Under the pieces are notes generated by a model that worked only from the letters and a program-made list of their open reading frames with translations, was not told where the DNA came from and ran no database searches. Positions 43,701 to 54,362 of a stretch of 64,000 bases of DNA are shown piece after piece. Source of the DNA: Thecaphora thlaspeos (taxonomy: Eukaryota > Basidiomycota > Ustilaginomycetes > Urocystidales > Glomosporiaceae); contig UWYS01000004.1 of NCBI GenBank assembly GCA_900291925.1, positions 1,054,001 through 1,118,000 on the forward strand. Reading direction: 5' to 3'. The position numbers were made by a program, and so were the translations under genes. Positions within the stretch are counted from its first letter, which is position 1; every line of letters begins with the position of its first letter.

Positions 43701-46700
43701 CTAACTGCTGTTGGCTTTGTCGTCCACCACCGTCGACCCGACGCCAGCGATCAGCGCATCTACGTGCGTGCCGACGGCCGGTCCGCCCTCTGACACCTCA
43801 TCCAGCCGGCCGGGGATCGGAACCGCCAACGGCGCCATTCCCGGCGGCAGTTTGCGGTCGACCGCAGCGAGCTGGGCGACATTGGGCGTCTCGGTCAGCG
43901 AGGCCGAGCGTTGCGTCGAGCCCGACGGGCTCCGCGCAGACATCGACGAGAATCCGCTGCTGGTCGTGCCCGTCATCTGAGCGTCGAACGCAGGCCCTAC
44001 CGCGGGCGACCGAGAGCTGAGGCCCGTGATCTTGCCGATGCCGTCGCGGAAATTGCGGCCGGCCTTGGAGCTCTGCCAGACCATCGATGGAGCCGTCTCC
44101 GTCGGGCCTGCAAGCGACGGGGAACCAGCACCGTTCGGCGAGGCCGTGGACGACGCCCGGCCGGAGAGCGGTCGCGGCGGCGGCGGATGTTGGCTGGCGG
44201 CAAAGGTCGAGGCGACCGGCGTCGCCTCGACCGACATCCCGCGCTCAAACACCTCGCGCGGTCGAATCGTCCTGCCGCTCGACGTCGACGCCTCTAACGG
44301 GAACTCGACGACGTCACCGGCACCGGCGCTGACCTCCGAGAGATCCGTCATCGAGACGTCGGCCGACAAGAGCGCGGCGTCCGACACGCTGCCGCGTCCG
44401 AGCATAGGCTCGCCGGCGAACAACAGCGCGTTGCGCACCATGTCGGCTGACGGTGGCTCGGCGCTGGCGTCGCTGTCGCCCGCCTCGCTGTCGACATCGC
44501 TTTGGCTGACGGTTGAGGCGGTGTCTCCCTCCCAATCGTCTCCATTGCCTTCATCTTCATCTTCACGGTTAAGCACTGAGGGTGGTGCGAGGGTGCAGAA
44601 CGGCAGCGGTGACCGAAGCAGACGGGTCAGCACGAAGACATGAAGAGCTCGGCGGGCGCAGGCAATGCTGCTGTTGAGGCCAAGGGGATCTGCTGTCATC
44701 GCACCGACACTCACTTTCTTCGATCGTCTGCTCCACCTCTTCGAACTGCGCCCGCAGGATGGCCTGGCCCTCGGGGACGCTCCCGTCGCGGCCGAGCCAC
44801 TTCTTGACGCCCATTTCGTTGCCGTCCTTGTCCTTAATCGAGGTGCGCATATTGTCGATTTGGTGCAGCGCCAGCCGGTACGGATACAGGTCGCGCATCG
44901 TAAACAGTCCACCGTACTTGCTGACCTCCTTGAGGCACTTGGAGACCGTCGAGAGCTTGTTGCTGATCGGCATCAGCTCCTCGGAGATCGGCTCCGATGA
45001 GGCGACTAGCATGTAGATCAGGCCGTAGCATCGTCGCAGCAGGTAGAGGAGGACCTGTGAGGGGGTTGGGCCGAGGCAAGGCGGCGCAGGACGAGAGGGG
45101 AGAGAGAAGATGACAAAAGAGGAGAGGAGAAGGGCAAGCGGTCAGTGCGACCATTCAGATGAGGCAGCTGCCTCAAGGCGACGCCCAACCGTCCGCGTCC
45201 AGATCTGCGCTGCTCACCAACTGGCCTTCGGGCTGCTTGCCCTCTCTGTCGACGAACTTGCCGTTGACGCGGAGCCGATCGATCTCCTTAAGCGTGACCT
45301 GGTAGGCCCAGAGGTCGGTCTCCCGCAGCGTCCACCGGTGCGTCAGGACGAGATGCTCGAGCCGCGACTTGATCTCGTTGAGCCGGTCGTAGATGGGCTG
45401 CAGCGTCATCGGGACCTCGTCGTTGCGCACCGTGATGTCGTGGCAGATCTCGAAGCACTCCTCCAGCAGGCCGACCAGGATCGCCTGTCCCGCGGGTACC
45501 GACGAGCCTCCGGGTCCGAGGAACTTGCCGTCGACGCGCTTCGAGTCGAGCTTCCGCAGCTCTTCCTGGAGTGCCTTGATCTCGGCCCTCGCCGGCTTCG
45601 GCTTCGCTGCGGCCGCGGCCAGCTGACGCCGGATCGAGACAATCTTCTGGTGATATGGCACCAGCTCGACCGAGAGAACCTTGAGCGTGCCCTCGAGCTT
45701 CTTGAGCACCTTTTCTGCTCGCGGCGGGTATAGGGAGAGGAATCACGAGCGATAGTGCGTCAGCGGAATGAGGTTCAGGGGTTGGCGGATCCCAGTGTCC
45801 GACGATGTCCCCGTAACTCACCGCATCCCTCCAGCTTGCGCATCATCAGCTTAATGAGCTGCGGCGGCTGCTTCCCGCGCTCACTGTCCTTGCGAATGAT
45901 CTCGCGCATCTCGGCGACGCGGGCGGCAAAAGGCTGCAGGTCTGCTTCGGTGTAGATGCCCGACTCGGAGAGATGGTCGAGGAGTTGCTGTGCGGCGATT
46001 AGGGAAGGCAGGAGAGTGATACGACGGCCGAATCAGCATCGAGAGACTCGCCGATGCGCCAAAATGCAGGCGAGGCTGAAGATCTGAGCTGCCTCTACTC
46101 ACCTTCATGCAGCTGAGCTGAGAGAATGTGGCCGGGCTCTCACGACTCCTCCCGATCGTGAGGAAGAAGAGGCTAAGCAGGGCAAAGACGTCGTTGAGCG
46201 TCGTGTCCACCCGGTTTGTCTGTGTGAGTGGGTGGTCGTCGCCAGCGGCGTCCGAAGAAGGCGCGGCATTGTCGCCGCCCGATGCCGACGCCGAGTTCGA
46301 GGCGGACGAGGTTGAGGTCTGGTGCGCCGAGTCCTGCAGCTCATCGCGGACCGCGTTCAGCCTCGTCACTGTGGACAAGGTGAAGGTGCACAACGAGAGA
46401 GAAGCAGGTGGGGGTTATCACGGGAGCGTGTGTAGGTGTGTGTGCCAGCGGCATTACCCGCCTGTCAGCAAGAAGGGTCCTAGCCACCAGCGGTGCTGCG
46501 CTTGCGAGGGGACGGGGCACTCACCCTGCTTGATGACCTGCTGGTAGATCTGCTGGACATCTTGGGATCGGATGAACTCGTGGCTGTTTTTCTTGAGCGC
46601 AGTGAGGCGGTTGCGGATGCTGTGCGGTGACGAAGAAGGGGATGGAGGCGACGTTGGGAGGGGGAGGGTGTTAGTTAAGGGCGCAGCTTTGGCCTCGGGG

Positions 46701-46797
46701 CATTGCGGGCGACTTTGGTGACAGGACGAGCATAATGGATTGCTCACCTGATAAGGGCCTCTAGGATCGGCAGCTCCTCTTGTGGGATGCCAGCCAT
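43701..46797 (-). CDS. DUF2408 (UPF0662) family protein
   Basis: Seven exons on the minus strand: 46797-46748, 46619-46525, 46368-46103, 45987-45822, 45714-45218, 45054-44715 and 44575-43701, giving 762 residues. All boundaries keep frame and use GTGAGT or GTGAGC donors. The start MAGIPQEELPILEALISIRN leads into helical segments. The core PYHQKIVSIRRQL ... KALQEELRKLDSKRVDGKFL, then LLEECFEICHDITVRNDEVP, then a second related block LYPYRLALHQIDNMRTSIKD, is the two-part DUF2408 signature of fungal proteins. Both blocks end in a GPGGSSVPAGQAIL or GRDGSVPEGQAIL-type phrase. The C-terminal 270 residues are Ser/Pro/Ala-rich and probably disordered. Function in this family is unknown, and homologues are fungus-restricted. 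The gene lies just upstream of the nucleoporin on the same strand. Confidence 0.9.
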
Positions 46798-47164
46798 GGT
46801 TGCATGGAGCGTGAGCTGCTTGTATGCGGCGCCAAGGCTGATATGTTGGCGGGTCCGTTGCTAGTGTGTTTGCAGGAGAGAGCGTGGGCGGCGCGAGAGT
46901 GGGAGGAGGCGGGCGTATTTGCGTGTGTGCGTGTGTGCGGCTGCGGTGGCGCGGTGATGGCGATGTTGCGGCGAGGTGGTCGCGACGTCGATGTCGGAAT
47001 GGGTGGTGGTGGTGGTGGTGGGTGGCTGGGAGGTGAGGGATTCGCGATTTCGCTGGTTTGCCTTTGGCCTGAGGTGGAGGCAGGCAGCGCGACGGGCAGC
47101 CAGGCCAGAGTGTATGTAGGGTGGCAGGCATGAAAGCTTCGTGTTGGCGCCTGCGTGTTCACTA

Positions 47165-47220
47165 CCCTCAACCCTCAACCCTCAGCCCTCAGCCCTCAGC
47201 CCTCGGCCCTCGGCCCTCTG
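47165..47220 (+). repeat. Heptamer minisatellite (CCCTCNN x8)
   Basis: Eight uninterrupted heptamers of the form CCCTC followed by AA, AA, AG, AG, AG, GG, GG and TG. The order of variants is graded along the array, which suggests stepwise duplication. It resembles but does not equal a telomere repeat. Confidence 0.9.
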
Positions 47221-47705
47221 AGCCTGCTCAAGCCGAAGCCGTCCCCAGTCCAGCACCCTCAAATCGTCCTTTGAGCCACCTCGCCTCCTGCCAGGTATCG
47301 TCCTCTTGAGAGCACCGAGAGGATACAGCAATGCCCAGCAAGGGCTGAGTCAAGGCTAGGCACAATGCAACTACCACGTACGCTAGCAGACACCCAAGGC
47401 TGTAGAGAGCGTCGCTGGGTACAGGTTCTGTGCAGAAGCAAGCGACACAAAGGGAGTGTGTGTGTCCGTTGAGGAGCCTGCTGGAGAAGCTGGATCGTGG
47501 TAAGCAAGCGACACAAAGCGACACGTAAAGTAGTAGCAGTGATGCTGCCTGGCTGTCTTTGCTTGCAAGGCAGCCATCGCGTGAGGGCCGATGGGCGGCA
47601 AAGGCGAAATGTGACGGACTGGGAAGGCCAGGGTCCTCTCGCGCGCGGCCAGCCAGCACGTAATCACATCAGCCACGTCGGCATGCCGCCGCAACCGCAA
47701 CGCAC

Positions 47706-47726
47706 TTTTTTTTTTTTTTTTTTTTT
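47706..47726 (+). promoter_or_regulatory. Poly(dT) tract in the ABC transporter promoter
   Basis: Twenty-one consecutive T residues about 90 nt upstream of the ABC transporter start codon, followed by pyrimidine-rich leader. Such tracts exclude nucleosomes in fungal promoters. The role here is inferred. Confidence 0.55.
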
Positions 47727-47813
47727 CCCTTTCCTTCTTCCTCTTCGCCCTTTGGCCTTTCCCTCTTCCCACCACCATCTCTCCTCCCCTTGTCCGCCTC
47801 TCTTCCGACGAGC

Positions 47814-50800
47814 ATGGCCGCCCCCACCATGGCCGCCGTTGCTCGCCACCCGACGCACGATCAGCACGCCTACGACGTCGCCCTCACCACGCTCCGCATC
47901 CTTCAGCCCGCCCTCATCCTCGTCATCGCCCTCGCATCGCTCCTCAACCGCCCCCTCCGCAGACTCCTCAGATCGCTTCTCAGCTTCAATGCAGCCGGCT
48001 ACCAAGACATCGAGGGAAGCGCTGCCTCCACCTCAGCGCCCAACGCCGACGACAATGACACGCCCCAACCCACCCTGGTCGTCGTGCCCGTCCGTTCCAG
48101 GCGCCGCTTCCTCACCCAGCTCATGCTCATCGGCCTCGCTGCCACCTACGCCGTCTCGGGACTTCTAATCATCCTCCGTGCCGTCCTCCCGCCAAAGGTC
48201 TGGCAGCCCGACCTCCCACTCTGGGGTGCGCTCGACATCCAGTCGCTCGGCGGCCTGCTCGGCTGGGGCTCGGTCGCCATCGCCCTGCTCTGGGAGGAAA
48301 AGCAGCGCGGCCGCGGCATCTACGGACGCGGTAAGGCCTTCTGGGCCTCGCTCGCCGCAGCAGCGGCCGACTGCACCCTCGTTGTGCTCTACGCCATCCC
48401 CAAGCAGAGGCGCGACCTCCCGCACACCAGCGGCTGGACCGTCGCACAGCTTGCCCTCGTCATCCTCCGCCTCCTCCTCTTCTACCCCGTCCTTGTCGTC
48501 GCGCTCTCGTGGGACCGCGTCCGCTATGTCCGCGCCGCCGAGATCCAACGTCAGACCGCGCCCTCAGCCGCGAGGCAGACTCCGCCAGGCGAAGGCAGCA
48601 GCCTCCTTCAGACGCCCGCGGCCAGCTCCACGTCGTACGGCGCGGCCCAGAACAGCGCGAGCAACCCCGCCGTAGGCGCAAAGGGCCAGACGAGGTCGTC
48701 GGGCGCCGCCGTTGCCGCCGGCGTCGACTCTGGCAGCCACACGCCCAACCGCGACCCCAACGCATCGATGGGCCTCACGGTCGCCACCCAGCCGCCGCCG
48801 CCGACGCTGCGCGTCTTTGCCCAGCGGATCCGCATGCTGTTCCCCTACCTCTGGCCGTCCAAGTCAGTCAAGCTACAGGCGATCGCCGTCGTTTGCGTCG
48901 GCATTCTCTTCGTCGGCCGGGTCGTCAATTTCTTCGTACCGCTCACGCTCGGCCAGGTCGTCGAGGACCTCAGCACCGGGGCGTCGCCCTGGCTCCACAT
49001 CGTCGCCTATGCTGTCTTCAAGATGCTCCAGGGCTCCGGTGGTCTCCTCAACGTGTTCCAGAACATGCTATGGATCCCAGTGGAGCAGTACTCGGACCGC
49101 GAGATGAGCCTGCTGGCGTTTGAGAAGTTGCTGAATCTGAGCCTGGCCTTCCATACTAGGCGAAAGACTGGCGAGATTCTGAGGATCTTGGACCGAGGCT
49201 CCGCGATCAACAATTTCTTCCAGTACCTTCTCTTCTCGCTGCTCCCGGTATTTGTCGACATCGGCGTTGCGGGCGTCTACATGACGTCGCGCTTCAGCTG
49301 GGGGACAGGCCTCTCGCTGCTCGTCGTCATGGTCGTCTACACGTGGGTGAGCATCGCGTTGACCACCTGGCGCACCGGGCTCCGCCGCAGCATGAACAAC
49401 AAGGACTCGATCTGCCGCGCCATCAGCGCCGATGTGCTCCTCAACTACGAGACGGTCAAGTGCTACAGCAACGAATCGTACGAGGCCGAGCGCTTCCGCA
49501 GCGCGATGCAGGACTACCAACAGCAGGAATTCAAGGTTATCGGCAGCCTCAACATGCTCAATCTCTGCCAGAACCTTATTCTCTCGTTCGGGACGCTCTT
49601 CTCGGTGATGCTTGTCGCCCGCAGCGTCGTCCGCGGCGACGTCTCGGCATCGCAGTTTGTTGTCTTTGTCACCTATCTCCAGCAGGTCTACGGCCCGCTA
49701 TCGATGCTCGGCACGCTCTACCGCGTAGTTCAGCAGAACCTCGTCGACACCGACAAGCTCGTCGGCCTGCTTCAAGAGGAGACGGAGATTATCGACGCGC
49801 CCGATGCAAAGGACCTCGTCGTCACCGACGGTGTCGTCGAGTTCCAGGACGTCCGCTTCTCGTACGACGGCAAGGTCGAGGCGCTCAAGGGCCTCAGCTT
49901 CACCATCGACCGCCACTCGAGCGTCGCGCTCGTCGGCGAGTCGGGCGCCGGCAAGACCTCGGTCCTCCGCCTCCTCTACCGCTTCTACGACATCGGTTCC
50001 GGCCGCATCCTGATCGACGGCCAGGATGTCCGCAATGTGACCCAGAAGAGCCTCCGCCGCGCGATCGGTGTGGTGCCGCAGGAGCCGTCGCTGTTCAACA
50101 CCGACGTCCGCCACAACATCCTCTATGGCGACACTCAGGCGTCGGACGAGGCGGTCGAAGCGGCCGCGATGGCGGCCCAGATCCACGATCGCATCCTCTC
50201 GTTCCCCGATGGCTACAGCACTGTCGTCGGCGAGCGCGGCGTCCGGCTCAGCGGCGGCGAGAAGCAGCGCGTTGCCATCGCCCGGACCTTCCTCAAGGAC
50301 CCGGCCCTACTGCTGCTCGACGAGGCGACCTCTGCGCTCGACAGTCACACCGAGAGGCAGCTTCAGGGCGCGCTCAACACCTTGATGGAAGGGCGCTCGA
50401 GCCTGACGATCGCCCACCGACTCTCGACCATCATCAACTGCGACAAGATCATCGTCATGGACGCCGGCTCGGCCGTCGAGAGCGGCACGCACGCCGAGCT
50501 GATAGCCAAGGGAGGCGCCTACAGCAGGATGTGGGAGCAGCAGATCAAGACACAGAAGGAGCAGGAGGCCGCTGCCGCCGCCATGGAGGAGACCGAGGCC
50601 AAGAAGGAGGGTGAAGGTGGTCACGACGGCGACGCCGGCGGACAGGGCGATTCGCCCGAGGCACCTGCCGGCATGCTCGGCGTCGTCCCACTGCGCCAGA
50701 CGGGCGAGCCCGAGAATCCATTCAGCCTGGTTGCGGCGGCTGCTGGTGACGTCAACGAGGCCGCCGACAGAGCGCCGACCAAGGAGGCAGACAAGGTGGA

Positions 50801-51560
50801 GGAGGCGCACCAGGCAGAGGAGCTCGCGGCCGTCACCACTACACGGAGTGAGATTGCCGCCGCTGCCAGCCTGGCGAGGAACACGGAACCGGACGCAGCA
50901 GCCAGCAACGGTGACGCCGCCGAGTCTAGCACCGCGTCCTCCGCCGATGACGCCGAGCCCGCTGCCGCCGATGGCAGTGCGGCTCAGGTGTCTCCGCCGA
51001 AACCGCAGGCGCCGGCGCGGTCTTCGTCGCGACCCACGGCCATCCCGAGCAGCGGCAAGAGCAACGGAAAGAGCGGAGAGGGGCATCAGCAGAAGCACGA
51101 AGCCACGTCGCCGGCCTCGAGCCCGTCGAGCCCGAAGAGGCTTAGGCATCGCGTCGCCAGCTTCCTTCGACGCGACGGTAACGGCGACGCCGCGGCTGAG
51201 ATCCAGAAGTCGATCCAAGGTGCGCTTGCCTCCCCCGCGCCCTCACCCGTGCCCACGCCGACGCAGCCGTCCTCCGCCGCCAAGAAGGCCATCGACGAGG
51301 TGGATCGGGATCGTCTACAGACAACCATGACGGACCTCGCCAGCGTCAGCGCAGAAACGTCTCCCAACCCGGACAACATCGGTTCGCAGTCACCCATGCT
51401 CGGTAGCGGCGAGAACGAAGACGAAACAGCAGGAGGAGCACGTAGCCAGGCGAAGAAGAGACTACAGAACCAAAAGAAGAACCGAAAGAAAAAGGAGAGG
51501 GAGAAGCGACAGAGAGAACTTAGCAAAACCTCTTCTTCCCAGGGTGGAGAGCAGAAGTAG
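47814..51560 (+). CDS. HMT1/ABCB6-type ABC half-transporter with long C-terminal tail
   Basis: A single exon encodes 1248 residues. The start is the ATG at 47814 (MAAPTMAAVARHP). A longer frame to the left lacks ATG. The N-terminal region has about five hydrophobic helices (TMD0) typical of HMT1/ABCB6. It is followed by a six-helix ABC domain beginning RIRMLFPYLWPSKSVKLQAI, with the family phrase HTRRKTGEILRILDRGSAIN. The nucleotide-binding domain is complete: Walker A GESGAGKTS (about 708), Q-loop GVVPQEPSLFN, signature LSGGEKQRVAIAR (about 812), Walker B LLLLDEATSALD and H-loop IAHRLST. Relatives move phytochelatin-metal conjugates or porphyrins into vacuole or organelle. After the NBD comes an unusual extension of about 330 residues, Ala/Glu/Ser-rich and ending in KNRKKKEREKRQRE. 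The membrane target is not visible. Confidence 0.93.
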   Translation: MAAPTMAAVARHPTHDQHAYDVALTTLRILQPALILVIALASLLNRPLRRLLRSLLSFNAAGYQDIEGSAASTSAPNADDNDTPQPTLVVVPVRSRRRFLTQLMLIGLAATYAVSGLLIILRAVLPPKVWQPDLPLWGALDIQSLGGLLGWGSVAIALLWEEKQRGRGIYGRGKAFWASLAAAAADCTLVVLYAIPKQRRDLPHTSGWTVAQLALVILRLLLFYPVLVVALSWDRVRYVRAAEIQRQTAPSAARQTPPGEGSSLLQTPAASSTSYGAAQNSASNPAVGAKGQTRSSGAAVAAGVDSGSHTPNRDPNASMGLTVATQPPPPTLRVFAQRIRMLFPYLWPSKSVKLQAIAVVCVGILFVGRVVNFFVPLTLGQVVEDLSTGASPWLHIVAYAVFKMLQGSGGLLNVFQNMLWIPVEQYSDREMSLLAFEKLLNLSLAFHTRRKTGEILRILDRGSAINNFFQYLLFSLLPVFVDIGVAGVYMTSRFSWGTGLSLLVVMVVYTWVSIALTTWRTGLRRSMNNKDSICRAISADVLLNYETVKCYSNESYEAERFRSAMQDYQQQEFKVIGSLNMLNLCQNLILSFGTLFSVMLVARSVVRGDVSASQFVVFVTYLQQVYGPLSMLGTLYRVVQQNLVDTDKLVGLLQEETEIIDAPDAKDLVVTDGVVEFQDVRFSYDGKVEALKGLSFTIDRHSSVALVGESGAGKTSVLRLLYRFYDIGSGRILIDGQDVRNVTQKSLRRAIGVVPQEPSLFNTDVRHNILYGDTQASDEAVEAAAMAAQIHDRILSFPDGYSTVVGERGVRLSGGEKQRVAIARTFLKDPALLLLDEATSALDSHTERQLQGALNTLMEGRSSLTIAHRLSTIINCDKIIVMDAGSAVESGTHAELIAKGGAYSRMWEQQIKTQKEQEAAAAAMEETEAKKEGEGGHDGDAGGQGDSPEAPAGMLGVVPLRQTGEPENPFSLVAAAAGDVNEAADRAPTKEADKVEEAHQAEELAAVTTTRSEIAAAASLARNTEPDAAASNGDAAESSTASSADDAEPAAADGSAAQVSPPKPQAPARSSSRPTAIPSSGKSNGKSGEGHQQKHEATSPASSPSSPKRLRHRVASFLRRDGNGDAAAEIQKSIQGALASPAPSPVPTPTQPSSAAKKAIDEVDRDRLQTTMTDLASVSAETSPNPDNIGSQSPMLGSGENEDETAGGARSQAKKRLQNQKKNRKKKEREKRQRELSKTSSSQGGEQK

Positions 51561-51965
51561 GAACGCACCAGTTAGTCTTTGATGGACATCAGATCTGGAC
51601 CTCTTTGGAGTCTGCACGTGCAACGCTTTGGATTGCATTTGCCAAAACTACCCGGTTCTTTTGAGTCTGTATGGACGGAGCTCAAGTCGGCTTTATTTAT
51701 CCTCGTTCTTGACACCTTTGAAATATTAGATGTCCAAACTTGAGAGTCTATAGACTTGGTCATTTTTGTCATGATCGTGTGGAAATCTGCAGCCTGATCC
51801 GCAAGAACACAGAGTGAGGTCAGAGAACCGAGAAGGTACACACGTGAGCTCCATTCGATGAGGGAGGTAGGAGTTCCGAGCCAAAGTACGAGGTAACACC
51901 GCACAGCATACGTCAATCTGGACGAAGTGAGATGGGTCTAGGGTTCGATTGATGCATTACTCAAA
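51561..51965. other. Convergent spacer, ABC transporter and RPN6
   Basis: This 405-nt spacer holds the two 3' UTRs. A GGGTTCGATT at 51942 looked like a tRNA B box, but no A box or acceptor stem accompanies it. No gene is seen. Confidence 0.5.
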
Positions 51966-53643
51966 CTATGTGAGCTTGTTGGCCTGTTTGAGCGTAAGCG
52001 TGTGAGAAAGATGGTAAAGACGTGTCAGCTGCGTATGAATGGTGCAGCTCGCGCGCAAACTGTTTGACCACTCACCTTCTTGTACAGACTATCGATGACG
52101 TTGCCGACGTGCTTGAGCGTTTCTAGTGTGACCTCGTAGGTTTTCTGTAGGGAATGAAATAGTGTGCAGAGCAAGTGTCAGTGAGGAGGAAGACGCACAA
52201 GAGGTCCGGGGGTCAGCGCCACCAAGCAACGATTGGTAGATGCTTACGTCTTCTTGCGGCTCGTCGTAGACGACCAGGCATCCCGCTCCCTGGTCCAGGA
52301 TTCCGTGGAACACGCGGTCGAGGATCATCTGACTTAGCCTGGTGTTGGCCGGAAGCGAGGGGAAGAGGTTCAATCCACAGCGTTAGCCAGGCAGTCCAGC
52401 AGTATCGGGGGTGAGCGTCCAGGGACGTCGCGGTCAGACACGCACTTTAGTTCGACCTCGCGCACCGGCTGCTTGACCTCCTTTGCGACGTGGGCGATCT
52501 CGACGCGGCTATATGGCTCGATGATGCGCAGCAGGTTCTGCTCGAGCAATGTGTCGTACAGCGCCGAGAGGTGGTTGCGGATGATGGGGTCGTTGGACAG
52601 CTCTGCGCAGCGGTTGCATGGTAGGAGATGAAGTCGCAGTGATATGTGGTCAGTCTACACGGTGCTGGGGCTTCCGACCCCTGCTAGGAGGGGTAGGGAT
52701 GGGCGCCGAGCTTACCGTCTTTGTACGTCTTGAGGGCACTCTCGAACGCCTCGAGGCTGCGGTCCTCATAGGCCTTTGCGACGGCCTTCATCGCCTCGAC
52801 GTCTCTGCCGGCGTATTTTGTCGCGTACTTGCCGCCGATAATGGCATTGACATCGTCGCTAAGGTTTAGCATGATCTTGCAAAGAAGCATGTACTTGAGT
52901 GCGAGCGGGGCGCGGGCATCGTCCTGGAGCGCAAAGCCCTCGAGCGTCTCGAAGAAGTACGAGTAGGCGGTGGTATAGTCCTTGTCTTCGGCGTGGAGGA
53001 CGCCGGCCTGGAGGTCGAGCTGTGCCTGAAGGATGGGCGGGCAGTAGATGGAGTTGGCCGCAGTCCTGGCGGACGTGAGGGCGGCCTTTGCCTTTGGGAA
53101 GTTTTTGGTGGCGTGGTTGACCTTGGACTCGAGCAGGTGGACCTCTGTGAGGATCATCTTGTCGTCAAGCTTCTTGAGCTCCTTGAGAAGCGACTCGATG
53201 AGGGGGAGGGCCTCGCGGTACGACTTTGCCTCAAAGTAGAGGGCGATGAGTTTGGTCTCGAGGCTCTGCTTGAGGAAGATGCGCTTCTCCTGCTTGGCCC
53301 ACTCTGCGTTCTCCTTTGTCACCTGGATCTGGATCTGCTGGCTGCCGGGGATGCCGGAGAAGAAGTCGATGAGGGTGCGGACCAGCTTGGCCGTCTTTGC
53401 CTTTGCGATGGTGGCCATAAAGGTGCGCGAGGAGCGGACGACGTGTGCGAGAGCATCTGCGTTGTGGGTGTCGCGGTAGAGCTCGCCAAGGCGCGCGAGG
53501 GCGGCCTCCTGCTCCTTTAGGTGTAGTTCGTCGTGGGGCCTAGACTGGTCCTCGAGGATGGCCTTGAGGATCTGCTCGCCGCTGACATTGTTGCCGGCCT
53601 GGATGGCGGCGTTGGCGTCGGCCACCGTCTGGGGGGCGGTCAT
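51966..53643 (-). CDS. RPN6: 26S proteasome lid subunit RPN6 (PSMD11)
   Basis: Five exons on the minus strand: 53643-52716, 52602-52446, 52338-52248, 52144-52076 and 51983-51966, giving 420 residues, close to the usual 420-435. The N-terminal TPR-like helices include [40 protein letters not shown] and [20 protein letters not shown]. The PCI domain spans the later exons: [40 protein letters not shown], and [20 protein letters not shown]. The last exon encodes only ANKLT before TAG. The donor of intron 2 is GTGCGT rather than GTGAGT, yet phase and family sequence (VELK-LSQMILD) fit exactly. RPN6 clamps the lid to the 20S core and supports proteasome assembly. It diverges from the OPT transporter. 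Confidence 0.96.
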
Positions 53644-53864
53644 GGCGGTGGGTGGGGCGGCGTCAGGGAGGGGAAGAAGTCGTGTCTGAGGAGGGGGAGC
53701 TTCGGTGGTGGTGCGTCGAGGTCACGAGGGGCGCGCTGGCGAGTCGAGGTCAAGAGGAGCGTGCTGGCAAGTTCGAGGGGAGCGGTGTGGTGAGCGGGGT
53801 TGACAACGGCAAGGTGGAGGGAAGGAGAGCGAGGGTACGGTGCGTGTTGGACGGTGGCAGGCCC

Positions 53865-53912
53865 AAGCTGAAGCTGAAGCTGAAGCTGAGGCTGAGGCTG
53901 AGGCTGAGGCCG
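53865..53912 (+). repeat. Hexamer tandem repeat (ARGCYG x8)
   Basis: Four copies of AAGCTG, three of AGGCTG and one AGGCCG stand in a row, showing a graded change from AAG to AGG. It is about 220 nt upstream of the RPN6 start. Confidence 0.88.
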
Positions 53913-54033
53913 AGGCTCGCGCGGGCCTTTTTACGCGCGTTCCGGGGTGATCGAGGCCGTTGGCGCTTTTTGCCAGCCAAAAAGCGTCAACCTCCACACG
54001 CCGCTCGACCGCGCCAAGCTGCAAGCACTAAGC

Positions 54034-54042
54034 GGTGGCAAG
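54034..54042 (+). promoter_or_regulatory. PACE-like element upstream of RPN6
   Basis: GGTGGCAAG, one mismatch from the Rpn4 target GGTGGCAAA, about 390 nt upstream of the RPN6 start codon. Whether an Rpn4-like factor acts in this fungus is not known. Confidence 0.3.
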
Positions 54043-54362
54043 CACCAAGCGCACGGGGCAAGCACGGTCCGGCGGCACGTCTTCCGAGCGCCGAAAGGCC
54101 CGTCCTTGCTGCCGGGCGACCACCACCACCACCACCACGTCGTCACCCTCGACACTCCACTCTCCCTCTCTCTGCCCGCTCGCCATCTTTCCATCGACCA
54201 TCCTTCCTACTTCCAGCCCCATGATGCGGTAGCAGCGCTCAACGCCAACTTCGTACTAGCCGTGACCAGCTCACGCAGCACAGCGCCAGGCTCGACGCCG
54301 ACGCCGACCACCAACCCGACCGCCGCCACCCCTCTCGAGACCAACAGCTAGAAGCAGCCTGA

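Larger units (their letters stand above)
46798..47813. other. Divergent intergenic region (DUF2408 gene and ABC transporter)
   Basis: About 1 kb between two divergent start codons, so it must contain both promoters. It holds an eight-copy heptamer array at 47165-47220 and a T21 tract at 47706-47726 about 90 nt before the ABC transporter ATG. No gene is evident. Confidence 0.6.
53644..54362. promoter_or_regulatory. Divergent promoter region, RPN6 and OPT transporter
   Basis: This 719-nt region lies between the two start codons. A GGTGGCAAG at 54034-54042 differs by one base from the yeast PACE element (GGTGGCAAA) that drives proteasome genes. An AAGCTG/AGGCTG hexamer array sits at 53865-53912 on the RPN6 side, and a CACCAC run follows at about 54121-54137. 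No TATA box is seen. Confidence 0.5.

Noticed and set aside
47165..47220. Interstitial telomere
   Set aside because: The unit is CCCTCNN rather than CCCTAA, and the array is short and inside a normal promoter region.
51942..51951. tRNA B-box-like GGGTTCGATT
   Set aside because: No A box, acceptor stem or T-stem pairing could be found around it.
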